A stretch of DNA of 64,000 nt from Sulfolobales archaeon HS-7 (GTDB lineage: Archaea; Thermoproteota; Thermoprotei_A; Sulfolobales; Sulfolobaceae). Of this stretch, positions 36,177 to 45,070 are shown one piece after another. Each line of letters begins with the position of its first letter. The first letter of the stretch is position 1. Position numbers and translations under genes: made by a program. The DNA lies in NCBI GenBank assembly GCA_019704295.1, contig AP024596.1:434001-498000 (forward strand), given 5' to 3'. Below the pieces are notes generated by a model. The model had not been told where the DNA came from and ran no database searches. It was given only the letters and a program-made list of their open reading frames with translations.

Positions 36177-36598
36177 GATATTTTGACACCAGTGTCATAC
36201 TTTTGTCCATTTTAAATGATCCAAGAAGAGATGAGGGTTTAAAATATTTGAAGCAGGGAGGTATAACCTCAGAATTAGGCTTAGTGGAGTTAGTTAGCTA
36301 CCTTTCGAGAAACCTGAATGAGGATCCATTACCATATGCGATAAAAATAGTTAATACCTTCAATATAAAAATAATGAATATAAATGGGTTAAGACTATCT
36401 CCTTTTGGAGGTTTAACCGAGGTGGCCCATTTGGCTATAAACGTTTCAAGAGAAGTTAAGTTGAGAACTTTAGATCTACTTCACTTAACGTGTGCCCTAC
36501 TTCTTAATGTTGATGAAATAATCACAGCCGACAAGGAGTTTATTAAGGCAGAAAAATTTCTTAAAGAGAGAAATATAGCCCTCAATATTGTGAAATAG
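36173..36598 (+). CDS. vapC: VapC-type PIN-domain toxin ribonuclease
   Basis: Mg-dependent endoribonuclease of the PIN family, 141 residues. All four acidic residues are present: Asp 5 (FDTSVIL), Glu 39 (LGLVELVSYL), Asp 101 (TLDLLHLTCALL) and Asp 120 (ITADKEF). TTG start overlapping the antitoxin stop. It probably cleaves tRNA or mRNA on stress or loss of the antitoxin. It sits in a decayed mobile zone, as such modules often do. Confidence 0.9.
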   Translation: MRYFDTSVILLSILNDPRRDEGLKYLKQGGITSELGLVELVSYLSRNLNEDPLPYAIKIVNTFNIKIMNINGLRLSPFGGLTEVAHLAINVSREVKLRTLDLLHLTCALLLNVDEIITADKEFIKAEKFLKERNIALNIVK

Positions 36599-36853
36599 TG
36601 TGAGGGGGCACTACAGGTTATCGATTTCAAACTGTAAGCCAGTCGTGTTTCGCCAATTTTACTAAAAATGAGACAATTTCTAAAACAGGGGAAAATTCCG
36701 CTCAAGAGAGTAGAAATTAGCTAAATTTCGACTAAAGTGGAGACAGGATCGATTTTTATCTCAGTAAAAGGTACATAACCTAGTTTTTATACGTATAGTA
36801 ATACGCTATGTTTAGTATTATCAAGTGGGTAGAAACGAGGACGTTAAAGTTTA

Positions 36854-36914
36854 AGCGAGGGACTTGCAAAATCTTGGTATGAGGGAAATGAAGATTAGGA
36901 ACAAGTCCCTCGCT
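36854..36914. repeat. perfect 13-bp inverted repeat at the head of the transposase relic
   Basis: AGCGAGGGACTTG (36854-36866) pairs exactly with CAAGTCCCTCGCT (36902-36914), with 35 bases between. The right arm overlaps the start of the transposase reading frame, so it may be an mRNA hairpin limiting transposase synthesis. Confidence 0.5.
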
Positions 36915-37854
36915 AATAGTGGAGGAAGCGTTTAAGAAGATTTCGTCTAATCCTCGCGACATTATCAAGAGGAGCAAATCCCTCCTCTTGGGGAATAGGG
37001 GAAGGGACTACATATCCCTTGTAAGGCAAGAGAAAAAGATAGGGGAACTCTTAGGTAGAACCTTCGAGTTCTGGGAGCTGGGCTCGATCTTCTCTAATAT
37101 CGTGCTTAGATTTAACGAGACCTTCTTGAGGGTGGGTGAAAAGGAAGTGGAGAAGGTAGGGGACAAACTCTTCTCGGGAAAGGTTAGATCTGCCAATATC
37201 TTGTCTCTCGTCAGGTGCAACGTTGTTACCCAATTCGCAGTTCAGGGGATCAAAAGCCCTCTGAGTTTCTTCAAGAGTTCATCAACAAGGCTGTACAGCA
37301 CATCAACTTGAGTTACGTTATAGCCGACGCTGGATTCCTCAACCTCGAGATCCTCAAGGAGTTACCGGCGAAAACCGTGATCAGGGGGAAGAGTAACCTG
37401 AAAGGAGTCAAGGAACTCTTTGCTCAGCCCCTTACCGTAAAGTACTACGCAGTTGAGGATAGAACTTACGTTGCCTACAGAGTGGTAGAGTACGAGGGAC
37501 TCTACTATTACGACGTGATTTACGTGAAACACAAGCGGAAACCAATGCACTTCGTTTTAGTGTCCAACATTGAGGAAGATCTCTACGAGTTGGCCGAGAC
37601 CTACAGGTCGAGGTGGCAAATAGAGGGGGGTTCAAGACGAGGAGAGATAGAATAGAACTCATAAGGAGGTTGTGCAACAAGCTCTACCTCTACCTGATCT
37701 ACGCGCTCCTCCTCACTTCCCGGAACTTGTACCTCTTCCTGCCATTTAACTTCAAGACTGCGGGAGAAAAGCCCTTCACGTTTGACTAGTTCGTCAATCT
37801 CCTCTAGGTGTTTTTAAGCTACAGGGTGGACTATGTACCTTGATTTGACCTCGC
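36879..37854 (+). pseudogene. ISH3-like (IS4-superfamily DDE) transposase, broken
   Basis: Remnant of a DDE transposase. The N-terminal part reads from ATG 36879 (MREMKIRNKSLAN), shifts frame and continues from 36919 (EEAFKKISSNPRDIIKRSKS). A second shift near 37265 leads to LSYVIADAGFLNLEILKEL (second catalytic Asp) and TYRSRWQIE (catalytic Glu). A third, a one-base loss in the G run at 37624-37630, leads to FKTRRDRIELIRRLCNKLYL. Three in-frame stops follow between 37786 and 37840. The region that should hold the first catalytic Asp is missing, so a large internal deletion has occurred too. Assignment to ISH3/ISC1439-like elements rests on the RSRWQIE and final FKTRR motifs. Confidence 0.75.
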
Positions 37855-38001
37855 GAAATAAATTCAGAACTTCTCACGTCTGATATCATTAACTTGTAAA
37901 ATATACTAGATTTTGACTAAACATATCATATTGTTACGCCCCTTAAGTTGACTTAATCCTATATTTTTATACACTAATTACTCTAAAAATATCTTACAAT
38001 C

Positions 38002-38302
<301 letters not shown>

Positions 38303-38345
38303 TACACTTATTTCTCTTGCAGAGGTTAAAAATTTTTACGAGAGA

Positions 38346-39413
38346 CTAATTTGCCCTTATAGTTCTAAGATATAGGGAGTTCATCATGTTCCTATAATCC
38401 GCTAACTGACTTGGTTCGACGTAAGTGATCGCGATTCCTCCCCTATCTAGTCTTCCCGTCCTGCCAATTCTGTGAATATAGGTTATTTTATTGTCAGGCA
38501 TATCAAAATTAATTACCTTCTTTATGGAGAGAATATCAATTCCCCTTGATGCTACATCAGTAGCAATTAACACCTGATACTTCCCAGTTCTAAAACCATC
38601 AATGTTTCTCTCTCTCACTCTCTGAGGCATGTTCCCCCTTAATTCCCCAACGTCATACCAATTCGACATAAATCCTGCCAATCTTTCCGCCCTATCCCTT
38701 GTCTTAGTAAACACTAAGGTCCCATCTTCTATGTGACTTTTGAGCAACTTAACTTTATCTGTCCAACCCCGAGTTACGTAATACCTGTGCTCTACATTAG
38801 CGATATCAAATTCGCCGTCTCCTATTTTAACTAACTCTGCATCCTTTGAAAAGGTCTTAGCTAGAGAAAAAATTTGATTTGGAATAGTTGCAGAGAAATA
38901 TCCTCCTATTTCCATAGACGTCTGATGTAAAATTTCCTTTACGTCGTCAATGAATCCCATCTCGAGCATTACGTCAGCTTCATCAACAACAACAAACCTA
39001 AATACCGACAAATCTAGGGATCCTTTACCCCATAGATCCAGTAATCTCCCTGGAGTTCCTACTATTACGTCAGCATCTTTAACTTTTCTCTCCTGCTCAG
39101 CATAACCTACACCTCCGTAAACCGTGGCGAACCTCAATCCTTCATATTTTGAAATTTTACTTAGCTCCCATGTCACTTGTCTTGCCAACTCTCTGGTAGG
39201 AGTTAAAACTAGTGAATTAAGTTTAAGTTGAGCTATCGGTATTCCATATGCTGCAGTTTTTCCGCTTCCAGTTCTCGATTGAACTATGACGCTCTTCTTC
39301 GATAGTAACAAAGGAATAACTTTCTGTTGGACCTCGGTAAGGCCACTAAATCCCATTTCCCTTATTGCCTTCTCTATACTTTCACTCAACATCTTAAAAC
39401 ACTCATCTTCCAA
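38346..39413 (-). CDS. DEAD-box ATP-dependent RNA helicase
   Basis: RNA helicase core of 355 residues with all motifs: Q-motif region (FSGLTEVQQKVIPLLL), I SRTGSGKT, Ia PTRELA, Ib GTPGRLLD, II DEAD, III SAT, V ATDVASRGID, VI HRIGRTGR. It lacks long N- or C-terminal extensions, so it is a minimal enzyme, perhaps for RNA remodelling at lower temperature or ribosome assembly. TTG start at 39413 precedes an ATG seven codons on; either may be used. It ends 44 bases from the tRNA-Ala gene. Confidence 0.92.
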   Translation of the reverse strand: MEDECFKMLSESIEKAIREMGFSGLTEVQQKVIPLLLSKKSVIVQSRTGSGKTAAYGIPIAQLKLNSLVLTPTRELARQVTWELSKISKYEGLRFATVYGGVGYAEQERKVKDADVIVGTPGRLLDLWGKGSLDLSVFRFVVVDEADVMLEMGFIDDVKEILHQTSMEIGGYFSATIPNQIFSLAKTFSKDAELVKIGDGEFDIANVEHRYYVTRGWTDKVKLLKSHIEDGTLVFTKTRDRAERLAGFMSNWYDVGELRGNMPQRVRERNIDGFRTGKYQVLIATDVASRGIDILSIKKVINFDMPDNKITYIHRIGRTGRLDRGGIAITYVEPSQLADYRNMMNSLYLRTIRAN

Positions 39414-39583
39414 GTCCTAGAATATAAATTCGACCCCATTATGAGTGACTTAAACATAGCAGTACCAGATGGATTAACGCTTTCTGCTCGCAAAAAGTTA
39501 AATATCCTTTAGTTAAACTTTATAGCTGGGTATCTAACTCTCGGACGTTCCTCAAAGTAAGGGAGAATGACGAGAGGGTCCGC

Positions 39584-40291
39584 ATGAATATTATACAATT
39601 TATTCAGATTATATATACGCTAATAATGTTAATTCATACGTCTATCTTAGATATAAAAAGTAGGGAAGTAGATCCTAAAACGTGGCTGTTATATGCACCT
39701 TTATCTATATTTATAGTATTTGATATAAGATATGTTAATCTCTTTATATTTCTCTATTCTTCAATAACTGCCAACGTTGCGATTATAGCCCTTTACTTCT
39801 TCGGCATGATGGGGGGAGCAGATGTCTTTGCAATGATACTACTTACTTTAGGAAATTCCTATATATCGTCCTTTATATTCCCTCAATTAACTAGCCTGGG
39901 GTTAGAACCCCTACTCGTCCTCCTAATCTCATCACTAGTTATAACCTCTTTTGCCATAGGAAATATGATAAAGAACTTACCCTATCTAAAGGAGATTCCA
40001 AAAGGGAAGAGATTAACATTTCTTCTATCTGGGAAAAGGATTAAGATACGGGACTTCCTTAACAGCAGATTCTATTTTCCCCTTATGGATTTCAATGAAA
40101 AAGGAGAGATCGAATTCAGAAATAAGTTTGAAATTGAGGAGGATGACGCGTGGTGGAGACAGAGGTTTTCCGAATATGTTAAGACGAACAGATTATCTCC
40201 TGACGATTACATATGGGTTACATGGGGAGTTCCAGTACTTCCGTTTATTCTCGTTGCATATATCGTTACGTTAATCGGAATCCCCATTTAA
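39584..40291 (+). CDS. pibD: archaeal class III signal peptidase / prepilin peptidase PibD
   Basis: Membrane aspartic protease that removes class III signal peptides from archaellin, pilin and sugar-binding protein precursors on the cytoplasmic side. The first catalytic Asp is in SILDIKSREVDPKTW (~23) and the second in the GGAD motif (FFGMMGGADVFAMI), the PibD/TFPP signature. About six helices and a long soluble loop before the last one. At 235 residues it matches PibD of Sulfolobus in length. Its presence implies type IV pili or archaella. Confidence 0.88.
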   Translation: MNIIQFIQIIYTLIMLIHTSILDIKSREVDPKTWLLYAPLSIFIVFDIRYVNLFIFLYSSITANVAIIALYFFGMMGGADVFAMILLTLGNSYISSFIFPQLTSLGLEPLLVLLISSLVITSFAIGNMIKNLPYLKEIPKGKRLTFLLSGKRIKIRDFLNSRFYFPLMDFNEKGEIEFRNKFEIEEDDAWWRQRFSEYVKTNRLSPDDYIWVTWGVPVLPFILVAYIVTLIGIPI

Positions 40292-40336
40292 ATGTGAACA
40301 ACTTCAATTAGAGTTACAGACTCTCTCGAGGAAGAC

Positions 40337-42145
40337 CTATTTTCTAACTATTAAATTACCTCCAGATACGTTGACAACTGTAGTCGTGTTACTGAAATCA
40401 ACAAAAGCAGAACCCTGAATATAACCATAGTAAGCTATAATGTAAAGGTCTTTCATTGCGAAGAGATGCCCCTGAGGTTCAAGCATGACCTCGTACGACT
40501 TATTAGCAATATAAGAGTAATTAAATATAGGCTGAAGCATTATTCCGTTTTCATTGTATTTCTGCAACTTAATTACGTTCTCTGGGGAGAATCCCCTAAA
40601 GAGAAGGAAAGTTCTATTAGGTAGCCCGGGTATAGGTTGATATGTTACTGTAACTAAAACACCTATAATTGAACCCCTATTTGCAAACACTTTCTCTATC
40701 TTGACTTTCACTACATTATAGTATTGCGTGTATTCCTGGTGGACTGTAACTCCCCCTACCATCGGCGTAACCAGTAAGAGTATTCCCAATGCCACTATGG
40801 CCTTTCTCGGAATAGATATCTCGGTTGAACGGGCCTCTGTAGCCTTAATTAAGGGAATTGAAGATGGAATTATCCATAATAATAAATAGGATATCAGAAC
40901 CCTGTAATTGAAGAGTAGGGGTAAAACTGGTAAACCGAATAACGCGTACTTTAGTTTCTCATAATACTTGGCGTAAGATATCCACAATATAATTAAGAAA
41001 AAAAATTGAACGAAAGTGTAGTAAATAGGGGGCATGTAATATATTCCGAGAAATGAAAGCTGAGAAATTCCGCTCCCTATACCTATAAGATCCCCTGATA
41101 TCGGAGTAAGCACGTCATGGAGGTAAATGGTAGGATTCATTACCAAAAATGGGAGATTTGTCAGAAGGAATATTCCTACACATGAAAATGCGGAACTTAT
41201 TAGCGACTTCTTCCCTCCCTCTCTGAATACGAAATAAGCTAATGGAAATAACGCATAAGCCCCTATCTGTTTAAATGAGAGGGAGAGACCATATAAGGCG
41301 CCTGCAGTTGAGAACTTCCTCTTGAATAGGAAATATGAAGCTATACCTAGCGAGAACGACCACAAGAAATCCACGGGTGGAGGTGATTTGAATGTAAACC
41401 ACTGCATATTTAGTAACATAATGGCGGTTATTCCAGCAAGTGTATCGCCAGGTAAATCCCTTGATAGGACAACTATGAAAATAACGGGTATTATGAACAG
41501 GAAAAGCTCTGGAGGTATGTTAGTAATTAATGGCAAAACGTAAATGAGAAACGACATTGCAGGGTAGTTTACGAAAGTAACGACTTTTCCGTAGAGCGTA
41601 GGAGTTTGATACCTTGTTGGAACGTTAAATCTAGTTAAGGCGTGAGCAGTAACTGAAGGTAGATAGGGGTTTAATCCATGAAGAAGTTGTAAGGCAGCAC
41701 ATAAACCGATTGCATATTCGTCAGAAAAGTTACCCACCCACGGGTAGTTTCCTAGGAAAATGATCGCAAGATTCAAAATAAATAAGGCTATTACGTATAA
41801 TTTATTATCAGTGAAGTACCATAAAGCTATGATAACAACGGAAACAATGGGGATGCAAATTGCCTCAAGTCTACCATATAAAGCGACGGGCAATGAGTTG
41901 GATAGGAAAAGTAGAATTGAAATCGTTAGCCTATAGTATTTTTTAGGTAATCTTATCTTATCTGGAAATCCAGGTACAGTTGATAACAGGAATGTAACAG
42001 AGTATGTAAGGAGCAGAATTGACGGAACTCCTACATCAAGCAAGGGATTTGTATACTGAGTTAGAACCCATATAACCTCACCAACGAACAACGCTAGGGT
42101 CGATATTCCAAAAAGAAAAAGCGCGTTTAGCTGTCTATCCTCCAT
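40337..42145 (-). CDS. polytopic GT-C-like membrane glycosyltransferase (GT87/PMT-type)
   Basis: Integral membrane protein of 602 residues with about 11-13 helices and a C-terminal soluble domain of ~150 residues. The first large loop holds FSDEYAIGLCAALQLLHGLN followed by PY, the arrangement of an acidic site and GxNPY in GT-C mannosyl/hexosyltransferases that use polyprenyl-phosphate sugars. GLSLSFKQIGAYALFPLAYF is a further shared motif. It is likely to act in lipid or protein glycosylation on the outer face. Acceptor unknown. Confidence 0.65.
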   Translation of the reverse strand: MEDRQLNALFLFGISTLALFVGEVIWVLTQYTNPLLDVGVPSILLLTYSVTFLLSTVPGFPDKIRLPKKYYRLTISILLFLSNSLPVALYGRLEAICIPIVSVVIIALWYFTDNKLYVIALFILNLAIIFLGNYPWVGNFSDEYAIGLCAALQLLHGLNPYLPSVTAHALTRFNVPTRYQTPTLYGKVVTFVNYPAMSFLIYVLPLITNIPPELFLFIIPVIFIVVLSRDLPGDTLAGITAIMLLNMQWFTFKSPPPVDFLWSFSLGIASYFLFKRKFSTAGALYGLSLSFKQIGAYALFPLAYFVFREGGKKSLISSAFSCVGIFLLTNLPFLVMNPTIYLHDVLTPISGDLIGIGSGISQLSFLGIYYMPPIYYTFVQFFFLIILWISYAKYYEKLKYALFGLPVLPLLFNYRVLISYLLLWIIPSSIPLIKATEARSTEISIPRKAIVALGILLLVTPMVGGVTVHQEYTQYYNVVKVKIEKVFANRGSIIGVLVTVTYQPIPGLPNRTFLLFRGFSPENVIKLQKYNENGIMLQPIFNYSYIANKSYEVMLEPQGHLFAMKDLYIIAYYGYIQGSAFVDFSNTTTVVNVSGGNLIVRK

Positions 42146-42190
42146 TATTATGTTATTTTAATGGGGAGAAATTAAAATTTAAGGTGTTCT

Positions 42191-42904
42191 TTAAATCTCG
42201 GCCATTTCCTTCATTGGATTAAGTTCGCTTAGACTTTCCTCAAATAAGGGAACCTTAACGTACTTCATTACACCATTACTATAGTAAATTGCCTCTCCTA
42301 CCTGTAGAGATGGAATAACTCTTTCAATTTCCTTCTGTCTTATTGGGAGGATCTCTTTATATACTTTCAGATCTGCGGGATGGACCACCTTATGTAGGTA
42401 ATAGAACTCGCTTTGCGTTAATACATCCTTATTTACCTTTGCGGATCTCTGACTAACTAATATCATTCCAAGTCCTCTTTTTCTCCCTCTAAGGGCGATC
42501 CTGGTTAAAACGTCCCCTATAGGATCGCGCCTATTCTGAGGGACAAACTCGTGAGCTTCCTCTACCACTATAAACCTGTCGGATGGAAGAGAACGCGATA
42601 TCTCCCATAGCGTCGATATATACGATAGCAAGTATTCGAAGTTATCTTCCTTCCATTCACTCATATCGATGATTCCGCTATTTCCGTTTCTATGATCGTT
42701 AACCGCTTGGGTTATTGGATCTGTTCCTGAGTTTACTGGCATTACACCGAACTCTTCAAAGGATTTGATATATTCTCCGTCAGGATCAATAATTGTTACG
42801 GGAATACCACTTTGAATTAATTCCTTAGTTATTACTTTAGCCGTATTGCTTTTCCCAGAACCCCTGATTCCAAGAATTGCTACGCATTTTCTTCTCATAT
42901 CCAT
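42191..42904 (-). CDS. HerA-like hexameric ATPase (DUF87)
   Basis: FtsK/HerA-superfamily P-loop ATPase of 237 residues. Walker A GIRGSGKSNT (~12-21), Walker B FIVVEEAHEF, arginine-finger region RIALRGRKRGLGMILVSQRSA, and the ending typical of the family (VKVPLF). It lacks the N-terminal HAS-barrel of genuine HerA and there is no NurA nuclease nearby, so it is one of the stand-alone HerA-like ATPases rather than the end-resection enzyme. Two close ATG starts exist (42904, 42898). Confidence 0.85.
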   Translation of the reverse strand: MDMRRKCVAILGIRGSGKSNTAKVITKELIQSGIPVTIIDPDGEYIKSFEEFGVMPVNSGTDPITQAVNDHRNGNSGIIDMSEWKEDNFEYLLSYISTLWEISRSLPSDRFIVVEEAHEFVPQNRRDPIGDVLTRIALRGRKRGLGMILVSQRSAKVNKDVLTQSEFYYLHKVVHPADLKVYKEILPIRQKEIERVIPSLQVGEAIYYSNGVMKYVKVPLFEESLSELNPMKEMAEI

Positions 42905-43291
42905 AACGTACCCTATAGATTACCACCGTTTAAAACGAGTATGGCTTAATATGATGGAGGAGACGTTTTACCGCACTTTTATAAACCTTACGTAACTAGC
43001 CTTAACGGATGTTAGAATCACACTGAAATCTACAACCCTTTAATCGATTTCTCCTAAATATTGTAGAGTCTAAGGCTTGCTTCGCCAAAAATCTCACGAT
43101 ACTCCCCATCTTCGATAGGAAATTTAGCTGATTTCTACTCCTGCCGGCGAGATTTTTTCGTGCTTTAGAAATTGCCTTCTATTAGTAAAATTTGGCATTA
43201 TACTACTAATAGGGTCTCATAGAATTCAGAACCACCGTCCTGAATAATTCATCAATATAAATAAAAAGTAAAGTAAAAATAAATATGACTT
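42905..43291. other. gene-free stretch with a short inverted repeat
   Basis: CTATTAGTA (43179-43187) and TACTAATAG (43204-43212) form a perfect 9-bp inverted repeat with a 16-base loop, about 80 bases past the stop of the PNGase A gene. It could be a terminator-associated hairpin or a regulator site for the HerA-like gene. Nothing else. Confidence 0.35.
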
Positions 43292-45070
43292 TTAGGAGGA
43301 TATAGACACTGGAACAATTTGCATACTTGCGTAGGAGTAATATCCTGCTGAATCGCTAATGCTTGGAGATATTGCTAAAGCGTTAAAGCTCGCCATATAC
43401 CCCTTACCGTTTGTTAGTGAGACCGCTGTTAGAACTTTATGATTACTTGCGTAGTTATTAGTTAGTGCAACTAGCAAAGCTCCTCCATAACTATTAATGA
43501 TTTCCAAAATACCAGCAAATCCACCCTTCGCGTAAAGCGACTCCCTAACCACTCTCGTCACATTATAGCCGTTAAATATCGACATGTAGTTAACGTAAAA
43601 ACCGAGACGTATACTACCATTTTGTAAATAAGACGCATTGAATGGAATTACTTCCGGATTAGTAATCGGCACGACTATATCTGATATACTTCCAACAGTA
43701 GGATATGCCATTGATATACTTAACGAGGCATTATACATTCCGTAATCTGATGCAAACTCTGAAAAGTTCTCATTCATGATAAATTTCTCATAAATGTTGT
43801 TAAAAGTCTGATATGCGCTGAATAATCCCGATTGCGTCACGTTTGATATCTCCTTCCCGTGCATAAACTGCATGACGGAAATGTAGTGCAGATGATAACT
43901 CCCTCCCTCTTGATAATACTCCGCGTTTATCCCAGTGTTCAATATTGGAGTTGAGTCCATATATGAACTTTTGGCAGTCAATAACTTCCCTGAAACCATG
44001 GGATTGCTCGAGTTCACCCATAACATTAACACGCCTGATATACTCCAATCGTAAGCAGTTGAACCAGTTAGTTCATATGCTTCAAGGAGATTTGTCACAC
44101 ATATTGTTATATTAGCCTCATTACCTGTAACAAGTAAGGGAGTTAACTCAGCTACGTATTGATTGTGGAAGGAAAGCGTGTTTACTGATGGCATAGGTTT
44201 CCACCAGAATAAGTCTATTCCTCCCGTGTACAAAGTCTCATAAGGATTAACTACATCCGCTAAATATCCGTTATAATAGACCAGTACACTCCTTGTTGCC
44301 GGTTCATTAGTATACCAGAACTCATCGTTCCCTCCTCCTTCAGTATATATCATCATCTGGACCCTATAAGTTCCATTAGGAATTGAAACCATCGTTTGAT
44401 ACATGTCATTTAGAGGGTTAAAGGAGAGCAGGGACACACCAAATGCACCAGGAAGCGGAACGAAGTAGTTTGGTAGACCGGGAGGAACAGCGCCAGGATA
44501 TAAGTAGAGAGTAACGTTAACTAGATATATTCCCGTAACTCCTATTTTGAAGTCCTGATATGCTGGAAGGAATATCTCAAAAGTTGCATTTTGGAGAAGA
44601 AGGTTCTCAAACTCAGTCATATCGACGGATGCAGTCGAATTATTAATTTCCTGTGTGGAACCCCAGAATATAGGAACTCCGTCTAGAAATATATCAAATT
44701 GCCTATCATACTGCGTACCGTTAGTCTCCGAAACGGATACGTTCATAAGGATATAGCTGTAAGTTCCAGAAGGTATTGTAACTGAAACGTTGTAAGGAAT
44801 TGCTGGATTTTTAGAAATTACAGGAAAACTAACATTCTTAGCTACAACGACAACTTTAGGAGTAACGTTAGGTGGTACCGTTTTGTAAGCCTCGAAAGAG
44901 TAGAAAGTAGTTTTAACAGAGGACGGATCGTTATAAGTAGTATTGTACAATACCGGATGCTCAAGTCCATTTGGACTCTGGAATTGTGGTATAGTAATTG
45001 CGGACATACCTACTATTGAAAGCCCACTGACCAACACTAATACCAAAATTATTGTGGATACGAGTTTCAT
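43292..45070 (-). CDS. secreted PNGase A family peptide:N-glycosidase
   Basis: Predicted to cleave N-glycans from asparagine in acidic surroundings outside the cell. The 592-residue protein has a signal peptide (STIILVLVLVSGLSIVGMSA) and the two-domain PNGase A body. Family hallmarks include GTYRVQMMIYTEGGGNDEFW (GGxxDEFWYxN), SVLVYYNGYLADVVNP and the YTGGIDLFWWKPMPS segment. Many sequons suggest the enzyme is itself glycosylated. It overlaps the sedolisin gene by 4 bases (ATGA), so the two are translated together: one removes glycans, the other cuts the protein. Confidence 0.85.
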   Translation of the reverse strand: MKLVSTIILVLVLVSGLSIVGMSAITIPQFQSPNGLEHPVLYNTTYNDPSSVKTTFYSFEAYKTVPPNVTPKVVVVAKNVSFPVISKNPAIPYNVSVTIPSGTYSYILMNVSVSETNGTQYDRQFDIFLDGVPIFWGSTQEINNSTASVDMTEFENLLLQNATFEIFLPAYQDFKIGVTGIYLVNVTLYLYPGAVPPGLPNYFVPLPGAFGVSLLSFNPLNDMYQTMVSIPNGTYRVQMMIYTEGGGNDEFWYTNEPATRSVLVYYNGYLADVVNPYETLYTGGIDLFWWKPMPSVNTLSFHNQYVAELTPLLVTGNEANITICVTNLLEAYELTGSTAYDWSISGVLMLWVNSSNPMVSGKLLTAKSSYMDSTPILNTGINAEYYQEGGSYHLHYISVMQFMHGKEISNVTQSGLFSAYQTFNNIYEKFIMNENFSEFASDYGMYNASLSISMAYPTVGSISDIVVPITNPEVIPFNASYLQNGSIRLGFYVNYMSIFNGYNVTRVVRESLYAKGGFAGILEIINSYGGALLVALTNNYASNHKVLTAVSLTNGKGYMASFNALAISPSISDSAGYYSYASMQIVPVSISS

